In this document: positions 1-9,203 of the stretch, one piece after another
Position numbering within the stretch: position 1 is the first letter of the stretch
Layout of the letters: the number at the start of each line of letters is the position of its first letter
From: Phycisphaerae bacterium
GTDB lineage: Bacteria; Planctomycetota; Phycisphaerae; UBA1845
DNA: 36,023 bases
Assembly (NCBI GenBank): GCA_021604825.1
Contig: BQJS01000021.1
Coordinates: forward strand, 1 to 36,023
Direction: 5' to 3'
Program-made: the position numbers and the translations under genes
The notes under the pieces: generated by a model
Told to the model about the DNA's origin: nothing
The model's database searches: none
Seen by the model: only the letters and a program-made list of their open reading frames with translations

Positions 1-1
1 C

Positions 2-319
2 CGGGACATCGAAGCCACCAAGGCGTTCTTCAGCGCCGCATTCGGCTGGTCGTTTACGGACTACGGGCCCGACTACACCGCGTTCGCCGATGAGGGACTC
101 GACGGCGGTTTCTTCAAATCCGACAATGCCGCTTCAACCGACACCGGCAGCGCCTTAATCGTCTTTTACAGCAAGACGCTCGATGAAACGCAGTCCAAGA
201 TCGAAGCCGCCGGCGGCACCATCATCAAACCCATCTTCAGCTTCCCGGGTGGCCGTCGCTTCCACTTCACCGAACCGAGCGGAAATGAATTCGCTGTCTG
301 GTCGGATGTCGGCGTATGA
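2..319 (+). CDS. VOC-family (glyoxalase/bleomycin-resistance fold) protein, 5' truncated
   Basis: The window opens inside this reading frame, which runs without a stop to TGA at 317-319 and leaves about 105 residues. Seen: an opening segment with AFFSAAFGW, typical of the first beta-alpha unit of a VOC module, and an ending with PGGRRFHFTEPSGNEFAVWS, typical of the last strand. The Glu in SGNEFAVW is at the usual metal-ligand position of the fold. Family members are small metal-dependent enzymes or binding proteins; the substrate cannot be told from sequence. The start codon lies outside the window. It is convergent with the LOG-family gene, 19 bases away. The fold call is fairly firm; the function is open. 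Confidence 0.85.
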   Translation, partial: RDIEATKAFFSAAFGWSFTDYGPDYTAFADEGLDGGFFKSDNAASTDTGSALIVFYSKTLDETQSKIEAAGGTIIKPIFSFPGGRRFHFTEPSGNEFAVWSDVGV

Positions 320-338
320 ACCTGCATGTGTAATCTGG

Positions 339-920
339 CTACGCCGATTCGCGGTCCAGCCACTTATCGAAGTTCTGCGGCGGATTGGCGACCAGCGTAT
401 CCAATGCCTCTGCCGGTGTTGTGGCCGTGAGGACCAGCGCCCGGTGTTCGGGGCGGAGGAACCGTTCGGCGGCTGCGTGATCCAGAAACGATAGGAATCC
501 GTCGAAGAATCCCTTGTGATTGACCAGCGCGGTGGGGTTGGCGTGCAGGCCCAATTGCGTCCAGGTCAGAATTTCGCAGAGTTCGTCGAGCGTTCCGAAT
601 CCGCCGGGTAGGGCGATGAAAGCGTCGGCGCGGTTGGCCATCTCCATCTTGCGTTCGTGCATGGAATTGACCGCGATCAACTCGGTGATTTCGGCGTGGG
701 CCAGTTCTTTCTCGGCCAGCATGTGCGGGATGACGCCCACAACTTCACCGCCGGCCGCCATCGTCGCATCGGCGACCGCACCCATCAAGCCGACATTGCC
801 ACCGCCATAAATCAAACGCAGGTTGCGGGCTGCTAATTCGCAGCCCAACTCGCTGGCGACTTTGACGTAGCTCGGATCCTTGCCAGGACTCGACCCACAA
901 AACACGCATACCGATTTCAT
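339..920 (-). CDS. LOG-family protein (TIGR00730-type nucleoside 5'-monophosphate phosphoribohydrolase)
   Basis: A 193-residue cytosolic protein with the LOG/lysine-decarboxylase-like Rossmann fold. Seen: N-terminal VCVFCGSSPG, then YGGGNVGLMG near residues 38-47, SMHERK at 86-91 and the hallmark PGGFGTLDE at 105-113. In characterised LOG proteins the PGGxGTxxE motif and the Arg of the SMHERK region form the site that splits a nucleoside 5'-monophosphate into base and ribose 5-phosphate, activating cytokinins in plants. In bacteria the physiological role is often unclear, so only the enzyme class is inferred. Length matches the family. The ATG at 918-920 has a GGAGG Shine-Dalgarno 7 bases upstream. 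It appears monocistronic, downstream of the ankyrin gene. Confidence 0.9.
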   Translation of the reverse strand: MKSVCVFCGSSPGKDPSYVKVASELGCELAARNLRLIYGGGNVGLMGAVADATMAAGGEVVGVIPHMLAEKELAHAEITELIAVNSMHERKMEMANRADAFIALPGGFGTLDELCEILTWTQLGLHANPTALVNHKGFFDGFLSFLDHAAAERFLRPEHRALVLTATTPAEALDTLVANPPQNFDKWLDRESA

Positions 921-989
921 CTGTGACCTCCATGCACCAATCGCTTGTTCACTGGTCGCATTGTGCTGGATTCTCGGATCATTTCCACA

Positions 990-2444
990 TCAAGAATTCG
1001 ACTTCGATCTTAACAATTCGACCACTCGCAAGTGTCCGCCCTTTTCGGCGTAGTCGAGAGCGGTGTGACCGTTTTCGTTTTTTAACGTGATATCTGCACC
1101 AGCACCCAGGAGCAGCTTGGCCAGTTTGAGGTCACCGTGAAATGCGGCGAATCGAAGAGCCCCACCTTTGCCGTCCGGCGCGTTCGCCAGCGAACGGTCC
1201 TCCGTTAGTAGTCTTTCGACGATCTCGTAACGCTTTAACTCGGCGGCGTCGAGAATGTCCACGCGGTCTTGTTCAAAAAGAAAGTCGATGATCGCGGGCT
1301 GCTTGCCGCCGTCGGCCCAACCGATGGCCGTCGATTCCCACATGCCGTCGCGGATCGTTGGATCAGCCCCATGTTCGAGTAGCAACTTGATCGACTCAAG
1401 CTGACCCTGATAGCTGGCTTCGTGGATCGCCCGCACACCGCGGCGCGGTCCGCCGTTGACATCGACCCCGTGATCAATGAGCAACTCAGCCACCTCGCGA
1501 TGTCCGCCCATGCACGCAAAGACCAACGCCTGTTGAAGCGTTTCATCCGGGTGGGGGGCACTGCTTTCCGGAAACGTGATCTGACCCGGGTTGGGAAAAC
1601 TGCACGACTTCGAAACCAGGCGGCTATCGGGATCGAGATACTGACGAACGAGTTCGATCTGTCCAACGCCAGCAGTTGTCGGCAGGTTGTCGATTCGAGC
1701 GCCGCATTCGTAAAGTACCATAGCCGCCGCCGGATATCGAAACCCCAGTGCCGACATGATCGGCAGGCCATCGTCGTCGATTCCGTTTGGATTAGCACCC
1801 GCTTTGCAAAATACGCGAACAAGATCCGGTTGTACGCCGGCTTCGTGCGGATGGGTGCTGGTGACGAGCGCCACCAAAGGCGTCGAACCGCCGCCTCCGC
1901 CGTAAGTGTCAGCCGTCGCATCGACCACCGCATCACCACCAGCCGCAAAAAGCGCTTCGGCGATTTCGACTGCATTCGGCGGAACAATCTGATGTTCATT
2001 CTCGACGCCATTCGCCGAAATGTAGTGGGGCAACGTCGCGCGATGTTGACGCGGCGATCGCATGGTGGCCAGTTCCTTGTGGGCCCTGAGCAGACTTTGC
2101 AACTCGGACGCATCACCACGAATAATCGCCCGCACCGCATCCTCAAAAACGGCCACGGGCCCGCCGGGTTCACGGTGCAGCGTATCGAGGTACTCGGTCA
2201 TCTTTGGCCAACTTTCAAAACCGCTTTCCCGCGCAATGACGTGCTGCGCGTCAGCCAACGACACGCCGTCGCGGACGACATCATGCCCGCTTTGCCTGCG
2301 AAACTTCGGATGGTTCCAGGTGAAGCGAGCGGCTTGCGCAGCGTCGAGGCGCTTAACAGCTTTGACCAGTTCCTTGGCCAGCTTCTTTTTCTGATCGATG
2401 TTGGGACGATCGGAATGCGCGGAATTGCCTGAGGGTTGAGACAC
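990..2444 (-). CDS. Ankyrin-repeat protein
   Basis: A 484-residue soluble protein with ankyrin repeats concentrated in the C-terminal half. Seen: repeat cores such as GGHREVAELLIDHGVDVNGG, then GQLESIKLLLEHGADP, GDLKLAKLLLGAGADIT and GHLRVVELL. A more degenerate N-terminal portion contains FARxSGFESWPKM-like sequence (ARESGFESWPKM) and a glycine run. Ankyrin repeats mediate protein binding, and the partner is unknown. No signal peptide or membrane segment is visible, so it is probably cytosolic. An in-frame TTG lies at 2463-2465, but a strong AGGAGG at 2450-2455 lies five bases before GTG at 2442-2444, so the GTG is chosen. The gene lies downstream of no clear operon partner; the suf operon ends 210 bases away on the same strand. 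Confidence 0.85.
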   Translation of the reverse strand: MSQPSGNSAHSDRPNIDQKKKLAKELVKAVKRLDAAQAARFTWNHPKFRRQSGHDVVRDGVSLADAQHVIARESGFESWPKMTEYLDTLHREPGGPVAVFEDAVRAIIRGDASELQSLLRAHKELATMRSPRQHRATLPHYISANGVENEHQIVPPNAVEIAEALFAAGGDAVVDATADTYGGGGGSTPLVALVTSTHPHEAGVQPDLVRVFCKAGANPNGIDDDGLPIMSALGFRYPAAAMVLYECGARIDNLPTTAGVGQIELVRQYLDPDSRLVSKSCSFPNPGQITFPESSAPHPDETLQQALVFACMGGHREVAELLIDHGVDVNGGPRRGVRAIHEASYQGQLESIKLLLEHGADPTIRDGMWESTAIGWADGGKQPAIIDFLFEQDRVDILDAAELKRYEIVERLLTEDRSLANAPDGKGGALRFAAFHGDLKLAKLLLGAGADITLKNENGHTALDYAEKGGHLRVVELLRSKSNS

Positions 2445-2654
2445 AACGACCTCCTTCGAAAACAAGAGCCCGGGTTCGCCTGCGGGGCCGAAGTTGGTCG
2501 CAACAAATTGACCGTCAACAAAAATGAGGTGGGCGCAGCCCTTCCCGCGAACCAGGAAGCGTCCTCTTACGCTATGGCACCAGTTTAGAAATTGTGGTCC
2601 GCTGTGTAAACGATATTTAGGCGAAGGCCGATTGCACGCAAATTGATGGTTGCA

Positions 2655-3056
2655 CTACCTGCGGATGTTGGGATTAATCCCAAAGACCTTTTCGCCGGCC
2701 GGTGGGCGGTATTGGGAGGGGTCGTCGATGTTTAGGGTTAGTAGAGCGGCTTCTGACATTCTTTCTGGCGACCATGGTGGGTCGAATACCAGATCGACAG
2801 TTGCATCGCTTACGCCTTCGACTGCCTTGGCTGCGTCGCGGACTTGTTGGACGATCAGGTCGGCGACGGGGCAGGCTGGTGCGGTTAAAGTCATGCGGAT
2901 GGTGACTTTGTTGTCGTCGGCGATGTTTAGGTCGTAGATCAAACCGAGATCGTAGACGTTGACCGGGATTTCCGGATCGAACACTTTGCGGAGGGCTTTG
3001 ACGGTCGGTTTGTGTAGCGGGTGGTTTTTGCTTTCGTTTGGTGTTGGGGCGGTCAT
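2655..3056 (-). CDS. sufT: SufT-like MIP18/DUF59-family Fe-S assembly protein
   Basis: A 133-residue protein of the MIP18 (DUF59) family. Seen: FDPEIPVNVYDLGLIYD, the family's N-terminal signature, and TAPACPVADLIVQQVR with the conserved cysteine. SufT-type members help mature Fe-S proteins, perhaps by moving or repairing clusters, and are often the last gene of suf operons, as here. The frame extends upstream, but ATG at 3054-3056 gives the natural N terminus (MTAPTPNESKN), with an AGAAAG-like purine stretch upstream. It follows sufU by about 80 bases on the same strand. The C-terminal segment (PSQYRPPAGEKVFGINP) is a short extension after the core domain. The role is inferred from family and position. 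Confidence 0.88.
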   Translation of the reverse strand: MTAPTPNESKNHPLHKPTVKALRKVFDPEIPVNVYDLGLIYDLNIADDNKVTIRMTLTAPACPVADLIVQQVRDAAKAVEGVSDATVDLVFDPPWSPERMSEAALLTLNIDDPSQYRPPAGEKVFGINPNIRR

Positions 3057-3135
3057 TTTGGTTTTTGCTTTCTTTCTGTCCCACACCCTGAAGGGCGGGG
3101 CACCCTTTTGTCTACGCTACTTTTTATTGAGTGCT

Positions 3136-3588
3136 CTACTCGGTTGAGACTTGACCTTCTTCGTTTTCGATGGCGGCTTTTACGGTGTGCCAGGCCAGCG
3201 TGGCGCATTTGACTCGGGCGGGGTATTGGCACACGCCGGAAAACACTGCGAGCTTGCCCATGCCTGGTCCCAACTTCACGCCGCTTCCATCTTCGGTCAG
3301 CAACCGATGGAATTTATCGAACAATTCGGTGGCTTCTTCGCGCGTTTTTCCTTTGAGGGCTTCGGTCATCAGCGACGCTGACGCCGTCGAAATCGCACAG
3401 CCGGAACCTTCAAACTTCACCGACTCGATGCGATCGCCATCCATCTTCAGCGACACTGATATTTGATCGCCGCACAGCGGGTTGTAACCCTGCGCCGAAC
3501 CATTGGCGTCTTCAACCTTGCCGCGATTGCGCGGACTGCGGTTGTGATCGAGAATGAGTTCCTGATACAGGTCGCCTAATTCGCTCAT
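3136..3588 (-). CDS. sufU: SufU-type Fe-S scaffold / zinc-dependent sulfurtransferase
   Basis: A 150-residue U-type protein. Seen: LYQELILDHNRSPRNRG at the N terminus, NPLCGD (Cys39, Asp41), GSGCAIS (Cys64) and RVKCATLAW (Cys128), which are the three cysteines and the aspartate that bind zinc or cluster in the family. The RVKC arrangement, without the HxC histidine of IscU, and the spacer between the second and third cysteines fit SufU rather than IscU. In Gram-positive systems SufU accepts persulfide from SufS and passes sulfur to SufBCD; that role is inferred here from its position next to sufS. It starts at ATG 3586-3588 with a weak ribosome site and lies 36 bases after sufS. No sufE is seen, consistent with SufU doing the sulfur transfer. 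Confidence 0.93.
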   Translation of the reverse strand: MSELGDLYQELILDHNRSPRNRGKVEDANGSAQGYNPLCGDQISVSLKMDGDRIESVKFEGSGCAISTASASLMTEALKGKTREEATELFDKFHRLLTEDGSGVKLGPGMGKLAVFSGVCQYPARVKCATLAWHTVKAAIENEEGQVSTE

Positions 3589-3624
3589 GTTGGTATCGAT
3601 TGGCCTATTCTTTAAGACGACGTG

Positions 3625-4881
3625 CTATTCAAAAACCTTGATCGTCGTCCGGACGGCTTCGACCAAACGGTCGATTTCCGCCTTGGTATTATAGAAGCAC
3701 ATCGACGCTCGGGCAGTGGCTGGCACGCCGAATCTTTGCATGGTCGGTTGGGCGCAGTGGTGACCGGTGCGGATCGCCACGCCTTCCTGGTCGAGGATCG
3801 TGCCGATGTCGTGGGGGTGGATGCCCTCAACCACGAACGAAATGACACTGACCTTTTCCTTGGCGGTCCCAATCAACCGAACCTCGGGAATGCTCGACAA
3901 TTGCTCGGTGGCATAGTCGAGAATTTGCTTCTCGTACGCGGCGATCTTGGAAAGACCGACCGAGTTGAGGTATTCGATCGCAGCCCCCAGACCGATCGCC
4001 CCCTCAATGTTTGGCGTGCCGGCTTCGAATTTTGCTGGCAGGTCGTTGTAAATCGTCTGCTCAAACGTGACCGACTTGATCATCTCGCCACCGCCTTGAT
4101 ACGGCGGCATGTCTTCGAGCAGCGCCTCTTTGCCGTACAAGATGCCGATCCCTGACGGGGCATACATCTTGTGACCGCTGAAGACGTAAAAGTCGCAGTC
4201 GATCGCCCGCACATCGACCGGGTGATGTTGTACGGCCTGCGATCCATCGATCAGAACCTTCGCACCGACTTCGTGGGCCAACCGCGTGATTTCATTAACC
4301 GGAACAACCGTGCCCAACGCATTGGAGCCTTGTAGCATCGCGACGATGCGCGTCTTCTCGGAAAGGAGCCGCTGGTATTCTTCGAGCAGCACATTTCCGT
4401 CGTCATCAACGGGCACGACTTTGAGTTTGGCGCCGGTCTGTCCGCAGAGGATTTGCCACGGGACGATGTTGGCGTGGTGCTCAAGATTGGAGACGATGAT
4501 TTCGTCGCCTTCGTCAAGTTGCGTGCGGCCAAACGTTTGGGCGACGAGATTGATCGCTTCAGTCGCACCGCGCACGAACACAATTTCGGATTCTTTGGTC
4601 GCGTTGATCAACCGAGCAGCTTGGAGCCGCGCATCTTCATACGCCTTGGTCGCCTCGACGCTCAAGCGATGGACGCCGCGATGAATGTTGGCGTTCATCG
4701 ATTCGTAGACGTTCTTGACGGCATCGATGACTGCGGTCGGTTTTTGCGTGGTGGCTGCGTTGTCGAGATAGACAAGCGGCTTGCCGTTGATGTTTCGCGA
4801 GAGGATCGGGAAGTCCGCACGAATGCGGTCAACGTTGAGCGGCGTCGTATCGCTTGGGTTGACGGTTTGGCTCGGGTTCAC
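3625..4881 (-). CDS. sufS: SufS-type cysteine desulfurase (group II)
   Basis: A 418-residue PLP enzyme that removes sulfur from L-cysteine as an enzyme-bound persulfide for Fe-S cluster building. Seen: YLDNAATTQKP near residue 38, the PLP-environment segment SNLEHHANIVPW at 131-142, the Schiff-base lysine in SGHKMYAPSG (Lys238), and the catalytic cysteine in RTGHHCAQP (Cys376). The short loop around the catalytic cysteine marks group II (SufS/CsdA) enzymes. Length is usual. The predicted start is GTG at 4879-4881 with no strong Shine-Dalgarno, and the N-terminal residues before the core are poorly conserved, so a slightly different start is possible. It is separated from sufD by 131 bases holding a 22-bp inverted repeat. 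Confidence 0.95.
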   Translation of the reverse strand: MNPSQTVNPSDTTPLNVDRIRADFPILSRNINGKPLVYLDNAATTQKPTAVIDAVKNVYESMNANIHRGVHRLSVEATKAYEDARLQAARLINATKESEIVFVRGATEAINLVAQTFGRTQLDEGDEIIVSNLEHHANIVPWQILCGQTGAKLKVVPVDDDGNVLLEEYQRLLSEKTRIVAMLQGSNALGTVVPVNEITRLAHEVGAKVLIDGSQAVQHHPVDVRAIDCDFYVFSGHKMYAPSGIGILYGKEALLEDMPPYQGGGEMIKSVTFEQTIYNDLPAKFEAGTPNIEGAIGLGAAIEYLNSVGLSKIAAYEKQILDYATEQLSSIPEVRLIGTAKEKVSVISFVVEGIHPHDIGTILDQEGVAIRTGHHCAQPTMQRFGVPATARASMCFYNTKAEIDRLVEAVRTTIKVFE

Positions 4882-4904
4882 AGTGATCGTACTTTCGTCA
4901 ATCT

Positions 4905-4976
4905 CGTAGGGTGGGCCGTGCCCACCAATCTGTTGCCCGATGCGTTCAAACGGCGGTGGGCACGGCCCACCCTACG
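4905..4976. repeat. 22-bp perfect inverted repeat (large hairpin) between sufD and sufS
   Basis: Left arm 4905-4926 and right arm 4955-4976 are perfect reverse complements, reading CGTAGGGTGGGCCGTGCCC plus ACC on the left, around a 28-base loop. The stem is very GC-rich and would be stable in either RNA strand. No T run follows on the minus strand, so it is not a classic terminator. It could be an inserted palindromic mobile repeat (MITE or REP type) or an mRNA-processing or attenuation element splitting the suf operon. The form resembles palindromic repeats scattered in many bacterial genomes, but that comparison is from memory and was not checked. Confidence 0.9.
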
Positions 4977-5012
4977 CACTCACATCTGCAACTCGCGAAA
5001 TCACGCTAGCCC

Positions 5013-6332
5013 TTACGGCAATCGGTCGAGTACGATTGCTTCCAACCGCTCATGCAATGGCTCGACGGTGATTTCGTTGAGCGTTTCGTTGGCAAACGCA
5101 TGGACCAACAGGTTGCGGGCAGCCTTTTCGCTTAGGCCGCGTGCTCTCAAGTAGAACACAGCCTCTTCATCAATCTGCCCGATCGTCGCGCCGTGCGTGC
5201 ATTTGACGTCGTCGGCGAAAATCTCAAGCTGCGGCTTGCTGTCCACGAGGGCCTTGTCAGAAAGCAGCAAGCTTTGATTGGTCTGCTTGGCGTCGGTTTT
5301 CTGGGCGTCGTCGTGAACGAAAATGCGTCCTGCAAACACGCCGTGCGATGCGCCGTCGTAGATTCCCTTGAAGTATTGCCAGCTTTCACAGTGCGGGGCG
5401 ACGTGTTCGATCCGCAGGTGGTTATCGACCAACTGCTCATCGCGAAGCATCGACAGTCCGTTAAACGTGCAGCATCCGCCATCACCTTTAAGGTATGCTT
5501 CGACGTTGTTGCGTGTCAGCAAACCGTCGAAACAAACGTTCGTCGAAGTGCTGCGACTGTTGCGGCCAAGCCATGCTCCGATGGTGCCGAAGTGATAGGC
5601 CTTCGATGATTCCTGAACGATCTTGTGATGGAAGACGTTCGCTCCATCACCGCTGACAATCTCCGTCACCGAATTCGTCAAGCTCTTAGCCGAATCAAGT
5701 CCGATGAAAGACTCAACGACCGTCACCTGTGCGTTTTCTTCCGCGACGATCAATGTGCGCGGGTGGCTGACGGTGGGGCGATCGTTGGCTGTGGAGACGT
5801 AGACCACATGGATCGGAGTTTTCTGGACGGCATTCTTCGGCGCAAACACGTACACACCATCGTGTACGAATGCCGTATTCAGCAACGCGAAGACGTTGCC
5901 CTTTTGGGCCAGCACCTGACCGAGATACGGTTCGAGCATTTTGGCGTCACTTTCCATCGCGTCGGCTAAACGCGCGACCTTGACGCCATTAGCCAGTTCA
6001 TTCGTCGATGACAATTCCGCAGAGAATCGCCCGTCAACAAACACAAGCGTGGCTGCCACTTCGCCAATGCAAAATGGCGAGAGCGCGTTCTTTGCAATTG
6101 ACTTTGCATCTTCAGAAGCTACAGCCCAGTCGGTGGACGTTGCACCTTTGATGTTCGTAAATCGCCAGTCTTCGTGCTTCGTCGTTGGGAAACCGGTTTC
6201 GACAAAGTTAGCCAGCGCGGCTTTGCGCACGGGATGAAACCACGAATGGGCGATGGCGTCGTTTTTTTCAAATTGTTCAAACTGCGTAGCGAATTCATCG
6301 ACACAGTTTCTTGTCTGTGTGGCGGTACTCAT
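5013..6332 (-). CDS. sufD: Fe-S assembly complex subunit SufD
   Basis: A 439-residue beta-helix protein that pairs with SufB in the SufBC2D scaffold complex. Seen: FPTTKHEDWRFTNI near the N terminus, and the C-terminal signature CTHGATIGQIDEEAVFYLRA followed by GLSEKAARNLLVHAF. The histidine of CTHGA matches the His360 of E. coli SufD needed for cluster building. Length is typical (about 420-450). An in-frame GTG at 6339-6341 overlaps the AAGGAG ribosome site itself, so ATG at 6330-6332, eight bases after that site, is chosen. The ribosome site overlaps the end of sufC, whose stop is at 6347-6349, so the two genes are tightly packed and probably translated together. Confidence 0.95.
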   Translation of the reverse strand: MSTATQTRNCVDEFATQFEQFEKNDAIAHSWFHPVRKAALANFVETGFPTTKHEDWRFTNIKGATSTDWAVASEDAKSIAKNALSPFCIGEVAATLVFVDGRFSAELSSTNELANGVKVARLADAMESDAKMLEPYLGQVLAQKGNVFALLNTAFVHDGVYVFAPKNAVQKTPIHVVYVSTANDRPTVSHPRTLIVAEENAQVTVVESFIGLDSAKSLTNSVTEIVSGDGANVFHHKIVQESSKAYHFGTIGAWLGRNSRSTSTNVCFDGLLTRNNVEAYLKGDGGCCTFNGLSMLRDEQLVDNHLRIEHVAPHCESWQYFKGIYDGASHGVFAGRIFVHDDAQKTDAKQTNQSLLLSDKALVDSKPQLEIFADDVKCTHGATIGQIDEEAVFYLRARGLSEKAARNLLVHAFANETLNEITVEPLHERLEAIVLDRLP

Positions 6333-6346
6333 CGAATTCACTCCTT

Positions 6347-7120
6347 TCAGGAGGCGGTTGCTGCGGTTTCAGATGCTTCGTCAACCCAGGCGTAACCTTT
6401 CGCCTCCAACTCCAGAGCGAGTTCCTTACCGCCCGACTTGGCGATTCGACCGTCAATAAGAACGTGGACAAAGTCGGGAACGATGTAGTCGAGCAATCGC
6501 TGGTAGTGCGTCACAACGATCATGCCGCGCTGGGGGCCACGAAGACTGTTGACGCCGTGGGCGACGGTCTTGAGTGCGTCGATATCCAAACCAGAATCCG
6601 TTTCGTCGAGGATTGCCAGTTTCGGATCGAGGACCGACATCTGGAAGATTTCGTTGCGTTTCTTTTCACCACCGGAGAAGCCTTCGTTCACCGCACGGTT
6701 GAGCAGTTTGCTGTCGAGTTCGACGAGCGCAGCTTTCTCTTTGACGAGTTCGAGAAAATCGACGGCATCGAGTTCGTCTTGACCGTTGTGCTTCCGTTTG
6801 GCATTGACAGCCGCCTTGAGGAAGTAATTGGTGGTGACGCCCGGAATTTCGACCGGATATTGAAACGCGAGGAACACGCCTTCGCAGGCACGCTCATCCG
6901 GCTCCATGTCGAGCAGATCCTTGCCGTCGTAAATCACTTCACCTTCAGTGATTTCGTACGCGTCTTTGCCAGCCAGCACCTGGGCGAGCGTGCTTTTGCC
7001 GGACCCGTTCGGACCCATGATCGAATGAACTTCGCCAGCATTGACCGTCAAATTAATTCCGCGAAGGATTTCGTTGCCCTCAACATGGGCATGCAAATTG
7101 CGAATTTCTAACAGCGCCAT
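6347..7120 (-). CDS. sufC: Fe-S assembly ATPase SufC
   Basis: A 257-residue ABC-type ATPase that powers the SufBCD complex in the cytosol; it is not a transporter. Seen: Walker A GPNGSGKST at residues 36-44, Q-loop AFQYPVEIPG at about 85-94, ABC signature FSGGEKKRNEI at 148-158, and Walker B LAILDETDSGLD at 168-179, the usual SufC form. The histidine switch lies in VVTHYQRLL. Length is standard with a short C-terminal extension rich in Ala and Thr. It follows sufB by 73 bases and precedes sufD by a few bases, giving the canonical order B-C-D. Confidence 0.96.
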   Translation of the reverse strand: MALLEIRNLHAHVEGNEILRGINLTVNAGEVHSIMGPNGSGKSTLAQVLAGKDAYEITEGEVIYDGKDLLDMEPDERACEGVFLAFQYPVEIPGVTTNYFLKAAVNAKRKHNGQDELDAVDFLELVKEKAALVELDSKLLNRAVNEGFSGGEKKRNEIFQMSVLDPKLAILDETDSGLDIDALKTVAHGVNSLRGPQRGMIVVTHYQRLLDYIVPDFVHVLIDGRIAKSGGKELALELEAKGYAWVDEASETAATAS

Positions 7121-7193
7121 CTTTCAATTACTCCGAATATTCTTCCAAGACCTTTAACTCAGCCGAGTGGCTGCATTTTTCACAATTATCTTC

Positions 7194-8645
7194 TTAACCA
7201 ACGCTGCCTTCGAGGCTGACCTCAAGCAGCTTTTGTGCTTCGACGGCAAACTCCATCGGGAGTTCGCGGAACACCTCTTTGCAGAATCCGTTCACGATCA
7301 TCGATACGGCATCTTCGAGTTTGATTCCGCGTTGGTTGCAATAGAACAACTGGTCCTCGCCGATCTTCGACGTGGACGCTTCGTGCTCCATGTGAGCGCT
7401 GGTGTTCTTCACCTCGATATACGGGAAAGTATGAGCCCCGCAGTCTTCACCGATCAACATCGAATCGCATTGCGTGTAGTTGCGGGCGTTGCTTGCCCCC
7501 TTGTTAATCCGCACGCCGCCGCGATACGTGTTCTGACCGCGACCCGCCGAGATGCCCTTCGAGATAATCGTGCTCTTGGTGTTCTTGCCGATGTGGATCA
7601 TCTTCGTGCCGGTGTCGGCTTGCTGGCACAGGTTCGTCAATGCGACCGAATAGAATTCTCCGACTGAGTTATCGCCCTTGAGAATGACGCTCGGATACTT
7701 CCACGTGATTGACGAGCCGGTTTCGACCTGCGTCCAGGAAATGTGCGAATTCGCTTCCGCGCAAATGCCTCGTTTGGTTACGAAGTTGTAGATTCCGCCC
7801 TTGCCGTTTTCATCGCCCGGGTACCAATTTTGAATCGTGGAGTATTTGATCGTCGCGTCCTTATGGGCAACGAGTTCGACGACGGCTGCGTGCAGTTGGT
7901 TTTCGTCACGCATGGGCGCCGTACAGCCCTCCAAATAACTCACGTGTGCGCCTTCGTCGGCGATGATGAGTGTGCGTTCGAACTGTCCGGTCGATTGAGC
8001 GTTGATTCTAAAATAGGTGGACAATTCCATCGGGCAACGAACGCCTTTGGGGACATACACGAACGAACCATCGCTAAAGACAGCTGAGTTGAGCGTGGCG
8101 AAGAAGTTGTCGGTGTATGGGACGACCGTTCCGAGATACTTCTTGATGAGTTCCGGATGTTCGCGAACCGCTTCTGAGAACGAGCAGAAGATGATCCCCA
8201 ACTCGCCGAGCTTTTCTTTGTACGTCGTAGCGACCGAGACGCTGTCAAAGACCGCGTCGACAGCCACGCCAGCCAGCGCCGCGCGTTCCGCCAACGGGAT
8301 ACCAAGCTTCTCGTAGGTTTCGAGCAGTTTGGGATCGACGTCGTCAAGACTCTTAGGTCGATCCTCGTCTTTAATCGGCGACGAGTAGTAGACGATGTCC
8401 TGATAGTTGATCGGTGGGTACTTGATATTCGCCCAAGTCGGTTCGGTCATGGTCTGCCAATGGCGGTACGCCTTGAGTCGCCATTCAAGCATGAACTCCG
8501 GCTCGCGCTTCTTCGCTGAAATGAAGCGAATCGTATCTTCGTTGAGTCCCGGGGGTGCAGAGTCGGCTTCAATGTCGGTCACGAAACCGTACTTGTATTC
8601 CTGCTTTTCCCACTGTTCCAATGTTGTGCTGGATGCGTCAGGCAT
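7194..8645 (-). CDS. sufB: Fe-S assembly scaffold SufB
   Basis: A 483-residue protein, the main scaffold of the SufBCD complex, where the new Fe-S cluster is thought to form. Seen: [18 protein letters not shown] near the N terminus, then [36 protein letters not shown] in the core, and the C-terminal beta-helix segment with [20 protein letters not shown], which carries the His and Glu residues needed for assembly. Length matches the family (about 470-480). The start is ATG at 8643-8645, with an AGGA about 11 bases upstream. It is first of the structural suf genes, 82 bases after the Rrf2 regulator gene. A hexamer TCTTAG repeated at 8670-8675 and 8678-8683 lies in that gap and might belong to an internal promoter or operator (weak). 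Confidence 0.97.
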   Translation of the reverse strand: MPDASSTTLEQWEKQEYKYGFVTDIEADSAPPGLNEDTIRFISAKKREPEFMLEWRLKAYRHWQTMTEPTWANIKYPPINYQDIVYYSSPIKDEDRPKSLDDVDPKLLETYEKLGIPLAERAALAGVAVDAVFDSVSVATTYKEKLGELGIIFCSFSEAVREHPELIKKYLGTVVPYTDNFFATLNSAVFSDGSFVYVPKGVRCPMELSTYFRINAQSTGQFERTLIIADEGAHVSYLEGCTAPMRDENQLHAAVVELVAHKDATIKYSTIQNWYPGDENGKGGIYNFVTKRGICAEANSHISWTQVETGSSITWKYPSVILKGDNSVGEFYSVALTNLCQQADTGTKMIHIGKNTKSTIISKGISAGRGQNTYRGGVRINKGASNARNYTQCDSMLIGEDCGAHTFPYIEVKNTSAHMEHEASTSKIGEDQLFYCNQRGIKLEDAVSMIVNGFCKEVFRELPMEFAVEAQKLLEVSLEGSVG

Positions 8646-8727
8646 CAGATTATTATCCTATAAGTCGTGTCTTAGAATCTTAGTTTGCAGCCACAAAATA
8701 GCGCAAGAACGACCACCTGGCAGCCGC

Positions 8728-9198
8728 TCAATTTGGGTTACCCTTGACCAGCGCGACGGCTGCTCCAACGTTAAGGGTTACCCGATTAAATGCAATGTCA
8801 TGGACCGTCACTTGCCCAAGCAATTCGCAGATGGCCTCGTGAATTTTTTGGATCGGAGCCTGAATCCCGCAGGCGTTTTTGATACGGCATTTGTCTTCTT
8901 CGCGGGCATCGTCTTCGCAGCAGCAAAGGGCCAACTGAGCCGGCCCCTCAATCGCTTCCAACAACGCCAATACGGTGATGTCACGAGGCGACAGTGCGAG
9001 GCTATAACCGCCCTGGGCTCCGCGGCACGATTTCACCAACCCACGGTGCGTCAAGCTGTTGAGGATGTTCGTCATCATTCGAGGCGGGACGTCCAATCGG
9101 TCGGCCAACATCCGTATGCTTAACGAACAATCCTCGCCGCGGGCCATCTCAGCCAGCGCGAGCAATGCGTAGTCAGACTTTCGACTCAACGACAGCAA
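8728..9198 (-). CDS. Rrf2-family Fe-S-sensing type transcriptional regulator
   Basis: A 156-residue winged-helix regulator. Seen: N-terminal LSRKSDYALLALAEMA, helix-turn-helix IRMLADRLDVPPRMMTNILN, wing segment GLVKSCRGAQGGYSLA, and a cysteine cluster CCC at 92-94, Cys104 and Cys110. IscR and similar Rrf2 proteins use three cysteines in this region to hold a [2Fe-2S] cluster that tunes DNA binding. The 94/104/110 spacing here differs from the IscR pattern, so cluster binding is inferred. As the gene directly before sufB, it is the natural candidate to control the operon. The start is a TTG at 9196-9198 without a clear ribosome site; a TTG three codons further in is an alternative. Confidence 0.93.
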   Translation of the reverse strand: MLSLSRKSDYALLALAEMARGEDCSLSIRMLADRLDVPPRMMTNILNSLTHRGLVKSCRGAQGGYSLALSPRDITVLALLEAIEGPAQLALCCCEDDAREEDKCRIKNACGIQAPIQKIHEAICELLGQVTVHDIAFNRVTLNVGAAVALVKGNPN

Positions 9199-9203
9199 TT
9201 CAA

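Noticed and set aside
1422..2432. Plus-strand ORF of 336 residues opposite the ankyrin gene
   Set aside because: It is a shadow of the ankyrin-repeat gene with no recognisable protein features.
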